This document shows, in pieces, positions 18,427 through 27,070 of a stretch of 64,000 nt of DNA. The notes under the pieces were generated by a model, which did not search any database, was not told the DNA's origin, and saw only the letters and a program-made list of their open reading frames with translations. Both the position numbers and the translations under genes were made by a program. This stretch comes from an uncultured Spirochaetota bacterium (GTDB lineage Bacteria; Spirochaetota; Spirochaetia; JAFGXN01): assembly GCA_944388995.1 (NCBI GenBank), contig CALXKN010000001.1, positions 1 to 64,000 on the forward strand. The letters are read 5' to 3'. How positions within the stretch are numbered: the first letter of the stretch is position 1; every line of letters starts with the position of its first letter.

Positions 18427-19131
18427 ATGAATTCGTCAAAAAGAGAGTCTTTTTTCCGGGCGGCCGAACCGCTTCTGATTTTTTTTGTTCTTTATTTTCC
18501 GACGATCCTTCAGCAGCAGGTCGGCGGAGGAATCCTCGACTTCGACAATCCGTTTCTGTATCTCACTTACTTTGCCGTCGCTGTTCCTCAGTTTCTTTTT
18601 CTGCTGTGGCTCATCGGGAAACAGCCTGAGAGTTCGTTTGCCGATTTCGGCTTCCGCAAGCCGGAAACGCCGATCGACTGGCTGATGCCGGCAGTCGTCG
18701 CCGCCTCGCTCTTTGCCGTTATTGTCGCCTCGGTTCTGATTCCGCGGATGTTCGGCTGGGGCGCGCCGTCCCCCGTTGAAACGGCGCCCTTTTCAATTAC
18801 AAATGCCGCCATGCTGCTTCCGGCGTTTCTGATGTTTCTGCTGACGGGCTATACCGAAGAACTGTATTTCCGTTCGTACCTGCTGACATTCTGGTCGCGT
18901 ATGGGCCTGCCGATGTCCGCTTCACTGCTGTTTTCTTCAATATTATTTGCATCGGGACACCTCTACCAAGGCTGGTTCGCCGTTGCGACAATTTTCCTCC
19001 TCGGGATTGTTTTGGGACTCTGGTATTTCGCACTGAAAAACATTCATCTGATTGCCGTCGCGCACGCCCTCTTTAATTTTCTGCAGCTTGTTTTTCTTTA
19101 TTTTCTTCATATTTCAGTAGCGGCAAATTAA
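18427..19131 (+). CDS. CPBP-family intramembrane protease (Abi/CAAX-type)
   Basis: A 234-residue protein with about seven membrane segments. The three metal-site motifs are present: EE in TEELYFRSYL (near residue 140), FASGH (near 177) and HALFN (near 216). Members cleave or bind substrates inside the membrane; in bacteria some confer bacteriocin immunity, but most have no known substrate. It is divergent from comEC with only 36 bp between them and has no Shine-Dalgarno before its ATG. Confidence 0.85.
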   Translation: MNSSKRESFFRAAEPLLIFFVLYFPTILQQQVGGGILDFDNPFLYLTYFAVAVPQFLFLLWLIGKQPESSFADFGFRKPETPIDWLMPAVVAASLFAVIVASVLIPRMFGWGAPSPVETAPFSITNAAMLLPAFLMFLLTGYTEELYFRSYLLTFWSRMGLPMSASLLFSSILFASGHLYQGWFAVATIFLLGIVLGLWYFALKNIHLIAVAHALFNFLQLVFLYFLHISVAAN

Positions 19132-19142
19132 TAAAAAAAGAT

Positions 19143-19170
19143 TTGCACTTTTTCCTATCTGCGCTATAAT
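19143..19170 (+). promoter_or_regulatory. Promoter of the SCP2/aminotransferase/transketolase operon
   Basis: TTGCAC (19143-19148), 16-bp spacer, perfect TATAAT (19165-19170). A GAGGAG ribosome-binding site precedes the first gene. This is the only clear promoter for the six-gene unit to 24480. Confidence 0.85.
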
Positions 19171-19211
19171 GAAATAAAAGATTATCTCAAACCTGATCAG
19201 AGGAGTCGATC

Positions 19212-19967
19212 ATGAAAAATCAGAAGGTACTGGCGTACTGCAATTTGTTTGCTGTTTTACGCAATATCGAATACCTTGCCGCGCATGATAAAGAGAGCAA
19301 AGCAGCCGTAGCCGGGAAAAATCTTTCCATCCAATTCAAGGTGAAAAACGGACCGTCGGGACAGCTGGTTTTTAAAAACGGAAGCGCCGAAATGCGCGAA
19401 GGATTCCATCCGTCTTCCATTATACTTTTCTTTACATCGCCGGAACATTTCAACAAAATGATCGACGGGAAAGCCAATCCGATCCCGTTAAAGGGTTTTA
19501 CCAAAATCGGTTTCCTGACCGGGCCGTTCATGAAGCTGGCCGAACGTCTTTCGTATTTTCTGAAACCGACGGAAGCGCTTTTATCCGACCCGGGATATTT
19601 TAAAATGAATACGGAAATGACGTTTTACACCGCGTTTTCAGCGCTGGCTCAAATCGGCAACCGCGACCGCAGGGGCATTCAGAATGCCAAACACATTCCC
19701 GACGGAACGGTTCAAGCCGCTATCGGCGACAGTGTCGGCCTGTACATCACGGCGAAAAACGGCAGACTGACAGCGGTTAAAGGATTTGCGGACAAACCGG
19801 CCGCCCGCCTCGTTTTCAAGGACCTGAAAACGGCGCAGGGGGTTTTATCGGGAAAAACCGACACTTATGCGGCCATTGCCGTCGGCGACCTGGTAATGAA
19901 GGGATTCATTCCGATGATCGAGCATATGAATCCGATTCTGGAATCCGTCAGCGGATATTTGTCATAG
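19212..19967 (+). CDS. Tandem SCP2-like (sterol-carrier/lipid-binding fold) protein
   Basis: A 251-residue cytosolic protein without signal or membrane helix. It looks like two SCP2-like halves: residues ~37-110 (an FKVKNG strand, then FFTSPEHF, then IDGK and a GF helix) and ~165-245 (YITAKNG, then LVFKDLKTAQGVLSGK, then GDLVMKGF). SCP2 domains bind sterols, acyl-CoAs or other hydrophobic ligands in a tunnel. It heads an operon with an aminotransferase, a split transketolase and a second SCP2-like protein (23140), so it may hold a lipophilic intermediate. The fold call rests on pattern only. Confidence 0.65.
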   Translation: MKNQKVLAYCNLFAVLRNIEYLAAHDKESKAAVAGKNLSIQFKVKNGPSGQLVFKNGSAEMREGFHPSSIILFFTSPEHFNKMIDGKANPIPLKGFTKIGFLTGPFMKLAERLSYFLKPTEALLSDPGYFKMNTEMTFYTAFSALAQIGNRDRRGIQNAKHIPDGTVQAAIGDSVGLYITAKNGRLTAVKGFADKPAARLVFKDLKTAQGVLSGKTDTYAAIAVGDLVMKGFIPMIEHMNPILESVSGYLS

Positions 19968-19976
19968 GAGCCCGTC

Positions 19977-21239
19977 ATGAAAGAGTTTTATACCAATCAA
20001 AAATCACAGGAACTGTTTAAGAAAGCGCTGAAATACATTCCGACAGGCATTCCCGGACACTTGGGACCGGTTCAGTCGCAGTTTATTCCGGCCGACGCGT
20101 TTCCGTTTTATGCCGAAAGAGCAAAGGATTCCTACTTCTGGAGCATTGACGGAAACAAATACATCGATTATATGTGCGCCTACGGTCCGAATATTCTGGG
20201 ATACAACAACGACATTGTCGACCGCGCGGCCGCCGAACAGCTGAAAAAAGGAAACTGCATGGCGCTTCCCGCCAAAGCACAGGTCGAACTGGCAGAACTT
20301 CTGTGCGGCACCATTGAAATTGCCGACTGGGCCTTCTTTTTAAAAAACGGGGGAGATGCGACCTCATTTGCCGTGATGACAGCCAAAGCCGCCACCGGTC
20401 GCAGTAAAACGATCCGCGTACAGGGAGGGTACCACGGCGTCGCTCCGTGGACGCAGGCAGAAGGCGCCAACGGAATTACCGCCGCTGATATGAAAGATAT
20501 CATTGTTATTCCGTGGAACGACACCGCCGCATTTGAAAAAGCGGTTGCCGAAAACAAGGATTCGATTGCCTGTTTCATCGCGACGCCCTACGATCACCGC
20601 ATTTTTGCCGACAACGCCCTTCCTCTTCCCGGATACTGGCAGAAAATCCGCGAAATCTGCACCAAAAACGGCATCGTGCTCATTGTTGACGACGTCCGCT
20701 GCGGATTCCGGCTTCACATTGAAGGAAGCGCAAAGTATTTCGGTTTCAAACCGGATTTGGCGTGCTACTGCAAAGCGCTTGCCAACGGCTACAACATCTC
20801 CGCCGTCGTCGGTATCGACGCGCTAAAATCCGCCGCCGGTTCGATTTTTTTTACGGGAAGTTACTGGTCGAGCGCCGTTCCGATGGCCGCCGCCGTCGCC
20901 TGTATCACCGAAATGAAAAGACTCGATATCGCCAACCTGTTTATCGAAAAAGGGAAAAAATTCGGCTCGGGAATGATTGACGCCGGACGGGCACACGGTA
21001 TTGACATGAAATTTTCGGGAGTCGAATCGATGCCGTTTATGCGCATCTCCAACGATCCGACTATGGAGATGATGCAGGATTTCTGCGCCGAATGTGTGAA
21101 ACGGGGAGTTTTTGTCGTCAGTCATCACAATCATTTTATGAACGCTTCCTTAACGGACGCCGACATCAAAAAGACGATCGCGGTGGCCGACGAAGCGTTT
21201 GCCGCCGTGGCAAAGCTGCATCCCGATAAAATCAACTGA
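19977..21239 (+). CDS. Class III aminotransferase, glutamate-1-semialdehyde aminotransferase-like
   Basis: A 420-residue PLP enzyme. The PLP lysine is K266 in CYCKALANGYN, preceded by the conserved Asp in LIVDDVRCGFR; the N-terminal GHLGPVQSQF and C-terminal SHHNHFMNASL regions match the GSA-aminomutase branch. I do not call it hemL: no tetrapyrrole gene is near and the DDVRCGFR block departs from the usual DEVxTGFR. Its partners are a split transketolase and two SCP2-like proteins, suggesting an amino group is moved on a ketone or aldehyde made or used by the transketolase. It begins 9 bp after the previous stop, with an AGGAG ribosome-binding site. Confidence 0.82.
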   Translation: MKEFYTNQKSQELFKKALKYIPTGIPGHLGPVQSQFIPADAFPFYAERAKDSYFWSIDGNKYIDYMCAYGPNILGYNNDIVDRAAAEQLKKGNCMALPAKAQVELAELLCGTIEIADWAFFLKNGGDATSFAVMTAKAATGRSKTIRVQGGYHGVAPWTQAEGANGITAADMKDIIVIPWNDTAAFEKAVAENKDSIACFIATPYDHRIFADNALPLPGYWQKIREICTKNGIVLIVDDVRCGFRLHIEGSAKYFGFKPDLACYCKALANGYNISAVVGIDALKSAAGSIFFTGSYWSSAVPMAAAVACITEMKRLDIANLFIEKGKKFGSGMIDAGRAHGIDMKFSGVESMPFMRISNDPTMEMMQDFCAECVKRGVFVVSHHNHFMNASLTDADIKKTIAVADEAFAAVAKLHPDKIN

Positions 21240-21260
21240 AAACGATAAAAGGAGAAAAAT

Positions 21261-22130
21261 ATGGGACTGACAAAAGACGAATTTCTTGCACTTGAAAACA
21301 AGGCAAGGGAACTACGCAAACTGACCGTCGATACGGTTATGTGGGCCAACGGAGGACATATCGGAGGCGCTTTGAGCGCAACCGATATTCTGACCATTCT
21401 GTATTACAAATACATGAATATTGACATCGCCAATCCGAAGTGGGAAGACCGCGACCGGTTCATTCTCAGTAAAGGGCATATCGGCGTCGGCTTTGCGCCG
21501 GTTTTGGCCGATAAAGGCTTTTTTGACAAAGAACTTTTAAAAACGTACAATCATACATACAGCAAACTGGGAATGCATTTGGACAAAAATAAAGTCATCG
21601 GACTGGACGCCTCAACGGGATCGCTCGGACACGGACTGAGTATCGCCCTCGGCATGGCTTTAGGCGGACGGCTGCAGGGGAAAAATTTCAAGGCATACTG
21701 TCTGCTCGGGGACGGAGAGTGCAACGAAGGATCTGTTTGGGAAGCCGCCATGGCTGTTTCCCACTATAAAGCAACCAACGTCATCACAATCGTCGACCGC
21801 AACAAATGCATGATTGACGGTCGGACGGAAGACGTCATGAGCCTGGAACCGTTTGCCGACAAATGGAAAGCTTTCGGATTTGACGTTAAAACTGTCAACG
21901 GACACGATATGTATGCACTGGCCGATGCGCTTGACTACGCACTTAAAGCCGAAAAGAAACCGGTTGCTGTCATCGCCGATACATTTAAAGGTTGCGGCGT
22001 CTCTGATATCCAGGACAACTACCAATACCATTATGCCAGTGTCAGTGCGGAAACCGCCGAAAAATACAAAAAACAGATCGACGAATATCACGATAATCGA
22101 TTGAAAAATCAGGAGAAAACGAATGGCTAA
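21261..22130 (+). CDS. Transketolase, N-terminal (thiamine-diphosphate pyrophosphate-binding) subunit
   Basis: A 289-residue half-transketolase. It has the SKGHIGVGF histidine motif, GSLGHGLSIALG, and the Mg/ThDP motif GDGECNEG followed by a conserved Asn (near 155-185). Transketolases move two-carbon ketol units between sugars; split forms also serve specialised pathways. The C-terminal half is encoded by the next gene with an 8-bp overlap. The ribosome-binding site is AAAGGAG. Confidence 0.93.
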   Translation: MGLTKDEFLALENKARELRKLTVDTVMWANGGHIGGALSATDILTILYYKYMNIDIANPKWEDRDRFILSKGHIGVGFAPVLADKGFFDKELLKTYNHTYSKLGMHLDKNKVIGLDASTGSLGHGLSIALGMALGGRLQGKNFKAYCLLGDGECNEGSVWEAAMAVSHYKATNVITIVDRNKCMIDGRTEDVMSLEPFADKWKAFGFDVKTVNGHDMYALADALDYALKAEKKPVAVIADTFKGCGVSDIQDNYQYHYASVSAETAEKYKKQIDEYHDNRLKNQEKTNG

Positions 22131-23130
22131 TTTGAATTATACCATGTTGGACGCGGAAAAAATGTCCACTGCAGAATATTACGGAAAGGTTCTCTGTGAT
22201 TTGGCGGCAAAAGATCCCCGTGTAGTCGGACTTTCCGCCGATCTGGCCAAATCAACAAAAATCGGAGCCTTGGCAAAGGATTTTCCCGATCGGATTTTTA
22301 ATTTCGGGATTGCCGAGCAAAATATGTTCGGAGCCGCCGCCGGAATGGCCGAAGCCGGACTGATTCCTTTTACATCGACATTTGCTGTTTTTGCTTCAAT
22401 GCGAGCGCTGGATCAATTCCATACCGACATCTGTTACCAAAACATGAACGTCAAAGTGATTGCCACCCACGCAGGGCTCTCTTTCGGACAGGCAGGCAGC
22501 ACCCATCACTGCACCGAAGACATCGGCATCATGCGGACAATGGCCAACTGCCGCGTCATCGTGCCGGCAGACGGAATGGAAACCGCCAACGCTGTTATAG
22601 CCGCCTACGAAAACGACGGACCTTTTTATATCCGAATCAACCGCGGATACGATATGCCGGTATACCGGGACACCGACTACGGATTTGAATTGGGGAAAGC
22701 GGTCCAACTGGCGGAAGGAACCGATTTAACCATCATTGCCTGCGGAGCCTGCGTCGCCCGCGCTTTGGCAGCCGCAAAAGAACTTGAATCGGACGGTATC
22801 CGCGCCCGTGTATTGAATATGCACACTATCAAACCGATTGATAAAGAAGCGATTGAAAAAGCCGTCATTGACACGAAACGGATCATTACCGTTGAAGATC
22901 ACAACATCATCGGAGGATTGGGAAGCGCCGTCGCTGAAACCGTCACCGAATTCGGGAAAGCGTGCGTCATGCGGAAACTGGGGGTTCCCGACACATTCTC
23001 CATCATCGGACTGCACGAAGATCTGATGTCGGAGTACGGATACGACTCAAACGGAATCGTCAAAACAGCCCGGGAAATCATGAACGTCACAATCGAAGAA
23101 GATGACGATTGGGATGACGATGATTTTTAG
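22123..23130 (+). CDS. Transketolase, C-terminal (pyrimidine-binding) subunit
   Basis: A 335-residue partner of the preceding gene. The ThDP-activating glutamate lies in FNFGIAEQNMFG, with FTSTFAVFASMRALDQ after it; a C-terminal transketolase domain begins near residue 190. The protein ends in a very acidic tail (EEDDDWDDDDF), unusual for the family and perhaps an interaction surface. The start overlaps the upstream gene by 8 bp, so the two halves are made together. Confidence 0.93.
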   Translation: MANLNYTMLDAEKMSTAEYYGKVLCDLAAKDPRVVGLSADLAKSTKIGALAKDFPDRIFNFGIAEQNMFGAAAGMAEAGLIPFTSTFAVFASMRALDQFHTDICYQNMNVKVIATHAGLSFGQAGSTHHCTEDIGIMRTMANCRVIVPADGMETANAVIAAYENDGPFYIRINRGYDMPVYRDTDYGFELGKAVQLAEGTDLTIIACGACVARALAAAKELESDGIRARVLNMHTIKPIDKEAIEKAVIDTKRIITVEDHNIIGGLGSAVAETVTEFGKACVMRKLGVPDTFSIIGLHEDLMSEYGYDSNGIVKTAREIMNVTIEEDDDWDDDDF

Positions 23131-23139
23131 GAGACGAAA

Positions 23140-23946
23140 ATGGGAACACAAATCACAAAAGAGCAGGAGACTCTTTTTTCAACCAATCTTTTTCTGTACG
23201 CTGTCTGTCCATTGCTGAAAACCATTCTTGAAGACAGACCCGCTTTACAGGCAGCGTGGCAAAAAAAACGGACCGTTGCCCAAATCAGCTGTTTGGACGC
23301 CGACGGGAAAAAGGCGATTCACTATCTGTTTGAAAACGGTACCTGCACGCCGAAAAAAGGCGTCAGTGAAGAACCTGTCGATATTGAACTTGAATTCAAA
23401 TCTCCCGAACATTTATGCTCTTTTTTCAAAGGAAAATTATTTCCTCTGCCGAAAATGAAAGGAGCTCTGAGACATTTTTCGGTTTTTTTGAATTTTATGA
23501 AGCTGCTGCTGACTATGTCCGGTCTGCTCGGCGCAAAAACCGCTCCAAAAAAAACCGAAGATCAGAAACTGCTGGTCAAATGTATGTTTTACCTGCTCTC
23601 CCGCGGTATCAGTATTTTAAATAAACTCGGACACCCCGACGTCTCTGCTTGGGCTGCCGTCAGCCCTGACCGCGTTTACGCATGGGCCGTCGAAGGGGAA
23701 CCTGAATTGGCTGCATGGCTCAGGGTCAAAAAAGGACGGACAAAAGCACGCCGCGGACAGTATGTCAGAAGCATGCCGTTTTTTACAATGAAATTCGATT
23801 CACCGAAAAGCGCATTGGGAATTTTGCAGGAAACCGATGATATGATTGAAGCAACCATTCAAAAGCGGCTGATCATGGTCGGAGGCCCGGAATTCGGCGC
23901 CCAATTAGGCGATTTTATGCTGCTTGTCGGCAGTTTGGTTAAATAG
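23140..23946 (+). CDS. Second tandem SCP2-like protein
   Basis: A 268-residue protein with the same layout as the operon's first gene: an N-terminal half with FKSPEHLCSFFKGKLFPLP and a C-terminal half with FDSPKSALGILQETDDMIEA. The two are too diverged to be a recent duplication. No signal peptide or membrane helix is evident. It starts 9 bp after the transketolase stop (AGGAG site). A lipid-carrier or ligand-holding role is inferred from the fold resemblance. Confidence 0.6.
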   Translation: MGTQITKEQETLFSTNLFLYAVCPLLKTILEDRPALQAAWQKKRTVAQISCLDADGKKAIHYLFENGTCTPKKGVSEEPVDIELEFKSPEHLCSFFKGKLFPLPKMKGALRHFSVFLNFMKLLLTMSGLLGAKTAPKKTEDQKLLVKCMFYLLSRGISILNKLGHPDVSAWAAVSPDRVYAWAVEGEPELAAWLRVKKGRTKARRGQYVRSMPFFTMKFDSPKSALGILQETDDMIEATIQKRLIMVGGPEFGAQLGDFMLLVGSLVK

Positions 23947-23955
23947 GAGGCTCCG

Positions 23956-24480
23956 ATGCGAATCAGAGGTTTCAATCACGTCGGCATCACGGTCAGGGAT
24001 TTTAAAAAAGCCGTTCAATGGTACCATGAGGTTTTCGGATGTTCCCTTATCTCCGAAGGCGGTTTGACAGCCGAACGGGTCTCCGAAATGAAAAAGCTCT
24101 ATAATCTGCCGGAAGGGGTCAGTGTCCACTTCGGGTTCTTGGTTTGCCCGCACGGCGGTTTAATCGAAATTTTTGAATTCTCAGAGACAGCTCCGTTTGC
24201 CCACTGCTGGAACCGTCCGGGAACCCACCACTTCACGCTTGACGTTAAAAATGTAAAAAAATGGTATAAAAAACTGAGTACGCGCAGTGACGTCGAAATT
24301 TTAAACGAACCGCAGCGCGACGACGGCGCAGATTGGTTTTTCTTCCGGGATCCGGACGGCAATCTCATCGAATTAATGGATTTGGGGAAAAATTATTTCC
24401 CGATTAAATACTTAAGTCGTCCGATCGGATTTTTTATGCGGAAATTTAAATTCAAGAAATTCTATACCGGGAAATCATAA
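23956..24480 (+). CDS. VOC-superfamily (glyoxalase/epimerase-like) protein
   Basis: A 174-residue vicinal-oxygen-chelate protein with two beta-alpha-beta-beta-beta modules. Probable metal ligands are H8 (NHVGI), E71 (GLIEIFEF), H91 or H92 (GTHHFTL) and E139 (NLIELMD). The family includes methylmalonyl-CoA epimerase and glyoxalase I. The basic C-terminal tail (MRKFKFKKFYTGK) extends past the core. It is the last gene of the tightly packed operon; an epimerase or isomerase step is plausible but not shown. Confidence 0.82.
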   Translation: MRIRGFNHVGITVRDFKKAVQWYHEVFGCSLISEGGLTAERVSEMKKLYNLPEGVSVHFGFLVCPHGGLIEIFEFSETAPFAHCWNRPGTHHFTLDVKNVKKWYKKLSTRSDVEILNEPQRDDGADWFFFRDPDGNLIELMDLGKNYFPIKYLSRPIGFFMRKFKFKKFYTGKS

Positions 24481-24506
24481 GGGAAATCCCGTAATTCGGA
24501 TTGATT

Positions 24507-26072
24507 ATGAAAACGAGCGCGTTCATCCGTTCAGCCGGACTCATCGCCGTATCGGCAGCAGCTGTTTCATGTCCGCCACAACCGGAAGCTGTTTATCCCG
24601 ACAGACTGATAGTTCCCGGTGAGGACAACGGTTCAAAAGCCGTCAAAACGGCCGCCGATTACGGCATCACGCAAAAACCGAACGTCATCTTCATTCTGCT
24701 CGACGATGCCGGTTACGGCGACATCGGGTGCAACGGACAGACGTATTTTCGGACGCCGAATATCGACCGGCTGGCGGAGAACGGAATCCGCTTTGTCAAC
24801 CACTACGCCGGCGCGCCGGTCAGCGCTTCGTCGCGCTGCGCGCTTCTGACGGGAAAAACCACGGGACACAGTTTTATCAGAGGAAATTTGGAATTCGGGT
24901 CCGGAGTCGGATTGTATCCTTCGTCGGTAACAGGAGAGGGGCAGAAAGGGTTACCCGCATCGGAGTATACGCTGGCACAGCTGCTTAAGGAAAACGGTTA
25001 CAACACGGCGCTTGTCGGCAAGTGGGGACTGGGAATGCCGGAAGAGGAAAGTTCTCCGTCTGATAAAGGTTTCGACAAATACTACGGACACCTCTGCCAG
25101 CGCATGGCGCACTCCTACTTTCCCGACCACGTCTGGGAAAACGACGCCGAAGTTCCGCTGGAAGGCAACACGGGAGAAGCCGGTTCGATTTGGCTTCACG
25201 ATGAATTTGAAAAAAAGACGGCCGAATATCTGAGCGAATTTTTAAGCTCACAGAAGCCGTTCTTCTTTTTCGGAACCTACACCATTCCCCACGGGGCGCT
25301 GCAAATTCCGGAAGGAAAACTGAATGACGTGGAGTATCATCCGTACACAACGGCCGGCTGGTGGTCAAAAGCCTCCGAAGACATGAAGCGCTATGCGGTT
25401 ATGATGCACCGCCTTGATTTGACCGTCGGTAAAATCATCGAGCAAGTGGAGGCGTCGGGAAAAGCGGACAATACCCTGATTCTCTTTTCAAGCGACAACG
25501 GACCTGCAGACGAATACGGAGCCGATCCGGATTTCTTTGAAAGCGCCGGCCGTTTCGGCGAAGAGCGGCTGAGGGGAATCAAACGGGCGCTTTATGAAGG
25601 CGGCGTCAAAGTGCCGTTTATCGCCTCGTGGAGCGGCAAAATCAAACCGGGGGTTTCCGAACACATTTTCGCCTCCTACGACATCATGGCGACCGTCGCC
25701 CAGATTCTCGGAACAGATTTATCCGAAAAAACACAGACCGACGGCCTTTCGTTTCTGCCGGTTTTAATGGGAGATACAGCGAACCAAAAACAGCACCCCT
25801 ACCTTTACTGGGAGTTTGTCGGATCAGAGCCGTCCGAAGGCGGCGGACCGCGGCAGGGCGTGCGCAGCGGCGACTGGAAAGCGGTGCTGAACTTCGGAGA
25901 AGTCGCAAAAGCCAAAGCAGGAGAAGGGGCAATCGAACTGTATCATTTGGGCGACGATCCCGGAGAAACAATTAATCTGGCATCGGTTTATCCGAATATC
26001 ATCAGTTCAATGAGAAGAATCATGTCCGACGCCCACGAAAACACTTTATTCTTTCCGCAGATCGAAAAATAA
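24507..26072 (+). CDS. Sulfatase (S1 family) lipoprotein with a serine-type active site
   Basis: A 521-residue secreted sulfatase. The signal peptide ends in AVSC, so C22 is probably lipidated. Metal ligands are in LLDDAGYGD (D66, D67) and SSDNGP. The formylglycine site reads APVSASSRCALLTG: the residue to be modified is Ser106 rather than Cys, and the usual Pro after it is Ser. Serine-type sulfatases need the radical-SAM maturase anSME, which is not in this window. ATG 24507 is preferred over TTG 24501, though the ribosome-binding site is weak. Only 26 bp without a terminator separate it from the VOC gene. Confidence 0.88.
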   Translation: MKTSAFIRSAGLIAVSAAAVSCPPQPEAVYPDRLIVPGEDNGSKAVKTAADYGITQKPNVIFILLDDAGYGDIGCNGQTYFRTPNIDRLAENGIRFVNHYAGAPVSASSRCALLTGKTTGHSFIRGNLEFGSGVGLYPSSVTGEGQKGLPASEYTLAQLLKENGYNTALVGKWGLGMPEEESSPSDKGFDKYYGHLCQRMAHSYFPDHVWENDAEVPLEGNTGEAGSIWLHDEFEKKTAEYLSEFLSSQKPFFFFGTYTIPHGALQIPEGKLNDVEYHPYTTAGWWSKASEDMKRYAVMMHRLDLTVGKIIEQVEASGKADNTLILFSSDNGPADEYGADPDFFESAGRFGEERLRGIKRALYEGGVKVPFIASWSGKIKPGVSEHIFASYDIMATVAQILGTDLSEKTQTDGLSFLPVLMGDTANQKQHPYLYWEFVGSEPSEGGGPRQGVRSGDWKAVLNFGEVAKAKAGEGAIELYHLGDDPGETINLASVYPNIISSMRRIMSDAHENTLFFPQIEK

Positions 26073-26148
26073 GCGTCTGTACGGAAAGATGTTTGCGCAA
26101 TAAGCGGCGAAGAGATGAAAACACATTCCCTTTTGCCGGAAAATCGGC

Positions 26149-26154
26149 TATAAT
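26149..26154 (+). promoter_or_regulatory. -10 box of the CvfB-like gene (leaderless arrangement)
   Basis: A perfect TATAAT ends 8 bp before the ATG at 26163. The -35 (TTCCCT, 17 bp upstream) is weak. Transcription should start within about two bases of the ATG. Confidence 0.6.
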
Positions 26155-26162
26155 CAGAGCTG

Positions 26163-27026
26163 ATGATTCAGCCCGACCGTTATTTCCGCCTGAAAATGAA
26201 AAAGAAAATTTCCGCCGGCATTCTCCTGACCGACGGGGAAACCGACGTCCTGCTGCCGGCTTCCGATTCGCGGCCGTCGTTTCAAAAAGGAAAAGAGACC
26301 GACGTTTTCGTTTACAACAACCGCGATTCGTTGAGGGCGACCGAACGCAGGCCCTTTGCCGTTCAGGGCGAATTTGCCGCGCTGACGGTCAAAAGCGTCG
26401 AACCGTTCGGAGTGTTTGCCGACTGGGGCATTCCCAAAGATCTGTTTATACCGTCGCGGAACCTGGATCACGACGAATACGAACCGGGAGAGACGATTAT
26501 TGTGCGGCTGACTCCCAACTTTGGGGGAGATACGACCGTCGGCGACTGTTACATTGAAGATTATCTGGAAACCGACGGAATTGATTTAAAACCCAACGAC
26601 AAAGTTGAAATTCTGATTTATAAATTGACTAAACTCGGCGCGTGCGCTGTTGTCGGCAACCGCTTTTTCGGATTGCTTTATCATCACGATGCACAAAATG
26701 CCTTTTACATCGGCGAGCGTCGAAACGCTTATGTTAAAAAAATTCGGGAAGACGGCCGCATCGATTTGACCCTTTTTCCGCAAGGTTACCGCGCTTCGCA
26801 GCCGGTCGCCGAAAAAACGCTGCTGGATGCGTTAAAGGCAGCCGGTGGGGTTTTGCCGCTCGGCGACGCCTCCTCCCCCGAAGAGATTGAAGCCGCCGTC
26901 GGCATGAGCAAGGCGCTGTTTAAACGCACCGCAGGCGCACTCTACAAACGGGGGAAAATTCTGATTTTTGACAACAAAATCACTGTGCCGCTGCGCCGAA
27001 AACCGCGCCCGCCCCGCCGTTCATAA
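26163..27026 (+). CDS. cvfB: CvfB-like S1 RNA-binding protein
   Basis: A 287-residue cytosolic protein. It appears to hold S1-like modules (about 12-65, 65-140 with VKSVEPFGVFADWGIPKDLFIP, and 145-215) and a C-terminal winged-helix region (225-280, ALFKRTAGALYKRGKI), the CvfB arrangement. Firmicute members bind RNA and affect virulence gene expression. There is no Shine-Dalgarno and the -10 lies right before the ATG, so the mRNA is probably leaderless. Confidence 0.8.
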   Translation: MIQPDRYFRLKMKKKISAGILLTDGETDVLLPASDSRPSFQKGKETDVFVYNNRDSLRATERRPFAVQGEFAALTVKSVEPFGVFADWGIPKDLFIPSRNLDHDEYEPGETIIVRLTPNFGGDTTVGDCYIEDYLETDGIDLKPNDKVEILIYKLTKLGACAVVGNRFFGLLYHHDAQNAFYIGERRNAYVKKIREDGRIDLTLFPQGYRASQPVAEKTLLDALKAAGGVLPLGDASSPEEIEAAVGMSKALFKRTAGALYKRGKILIFDNKITVPLRRKPRPPRRS

Positions 27027-27049
27027 AAAAACCGCGCCCGAAGGCGCGG
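27023..27049 (-). terminator. Terminator of the GH16 gene
   Basis: Stem CCGCGCC-CGAA-GGCGCGG (27032-27049), followed on the minus strand by seven T. It also lies just past the CvfB-like stop but has no U-run in that direction. Confidence 0.85.
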
Positions 27050-27070
27050 CCGGTCAGTCTGCCGTCAGTT

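Noticed and set aside
19977-21239. Assignment of the aminotransferase as hemL (tetrapyrrole synthesis)
   Set aside because: There are no heme genes nearby, the DDVRCGFR block is atypical, and it is tightly linked to a split transketolase and SCP2-like proteins. GSA-type is kept only as a family label.
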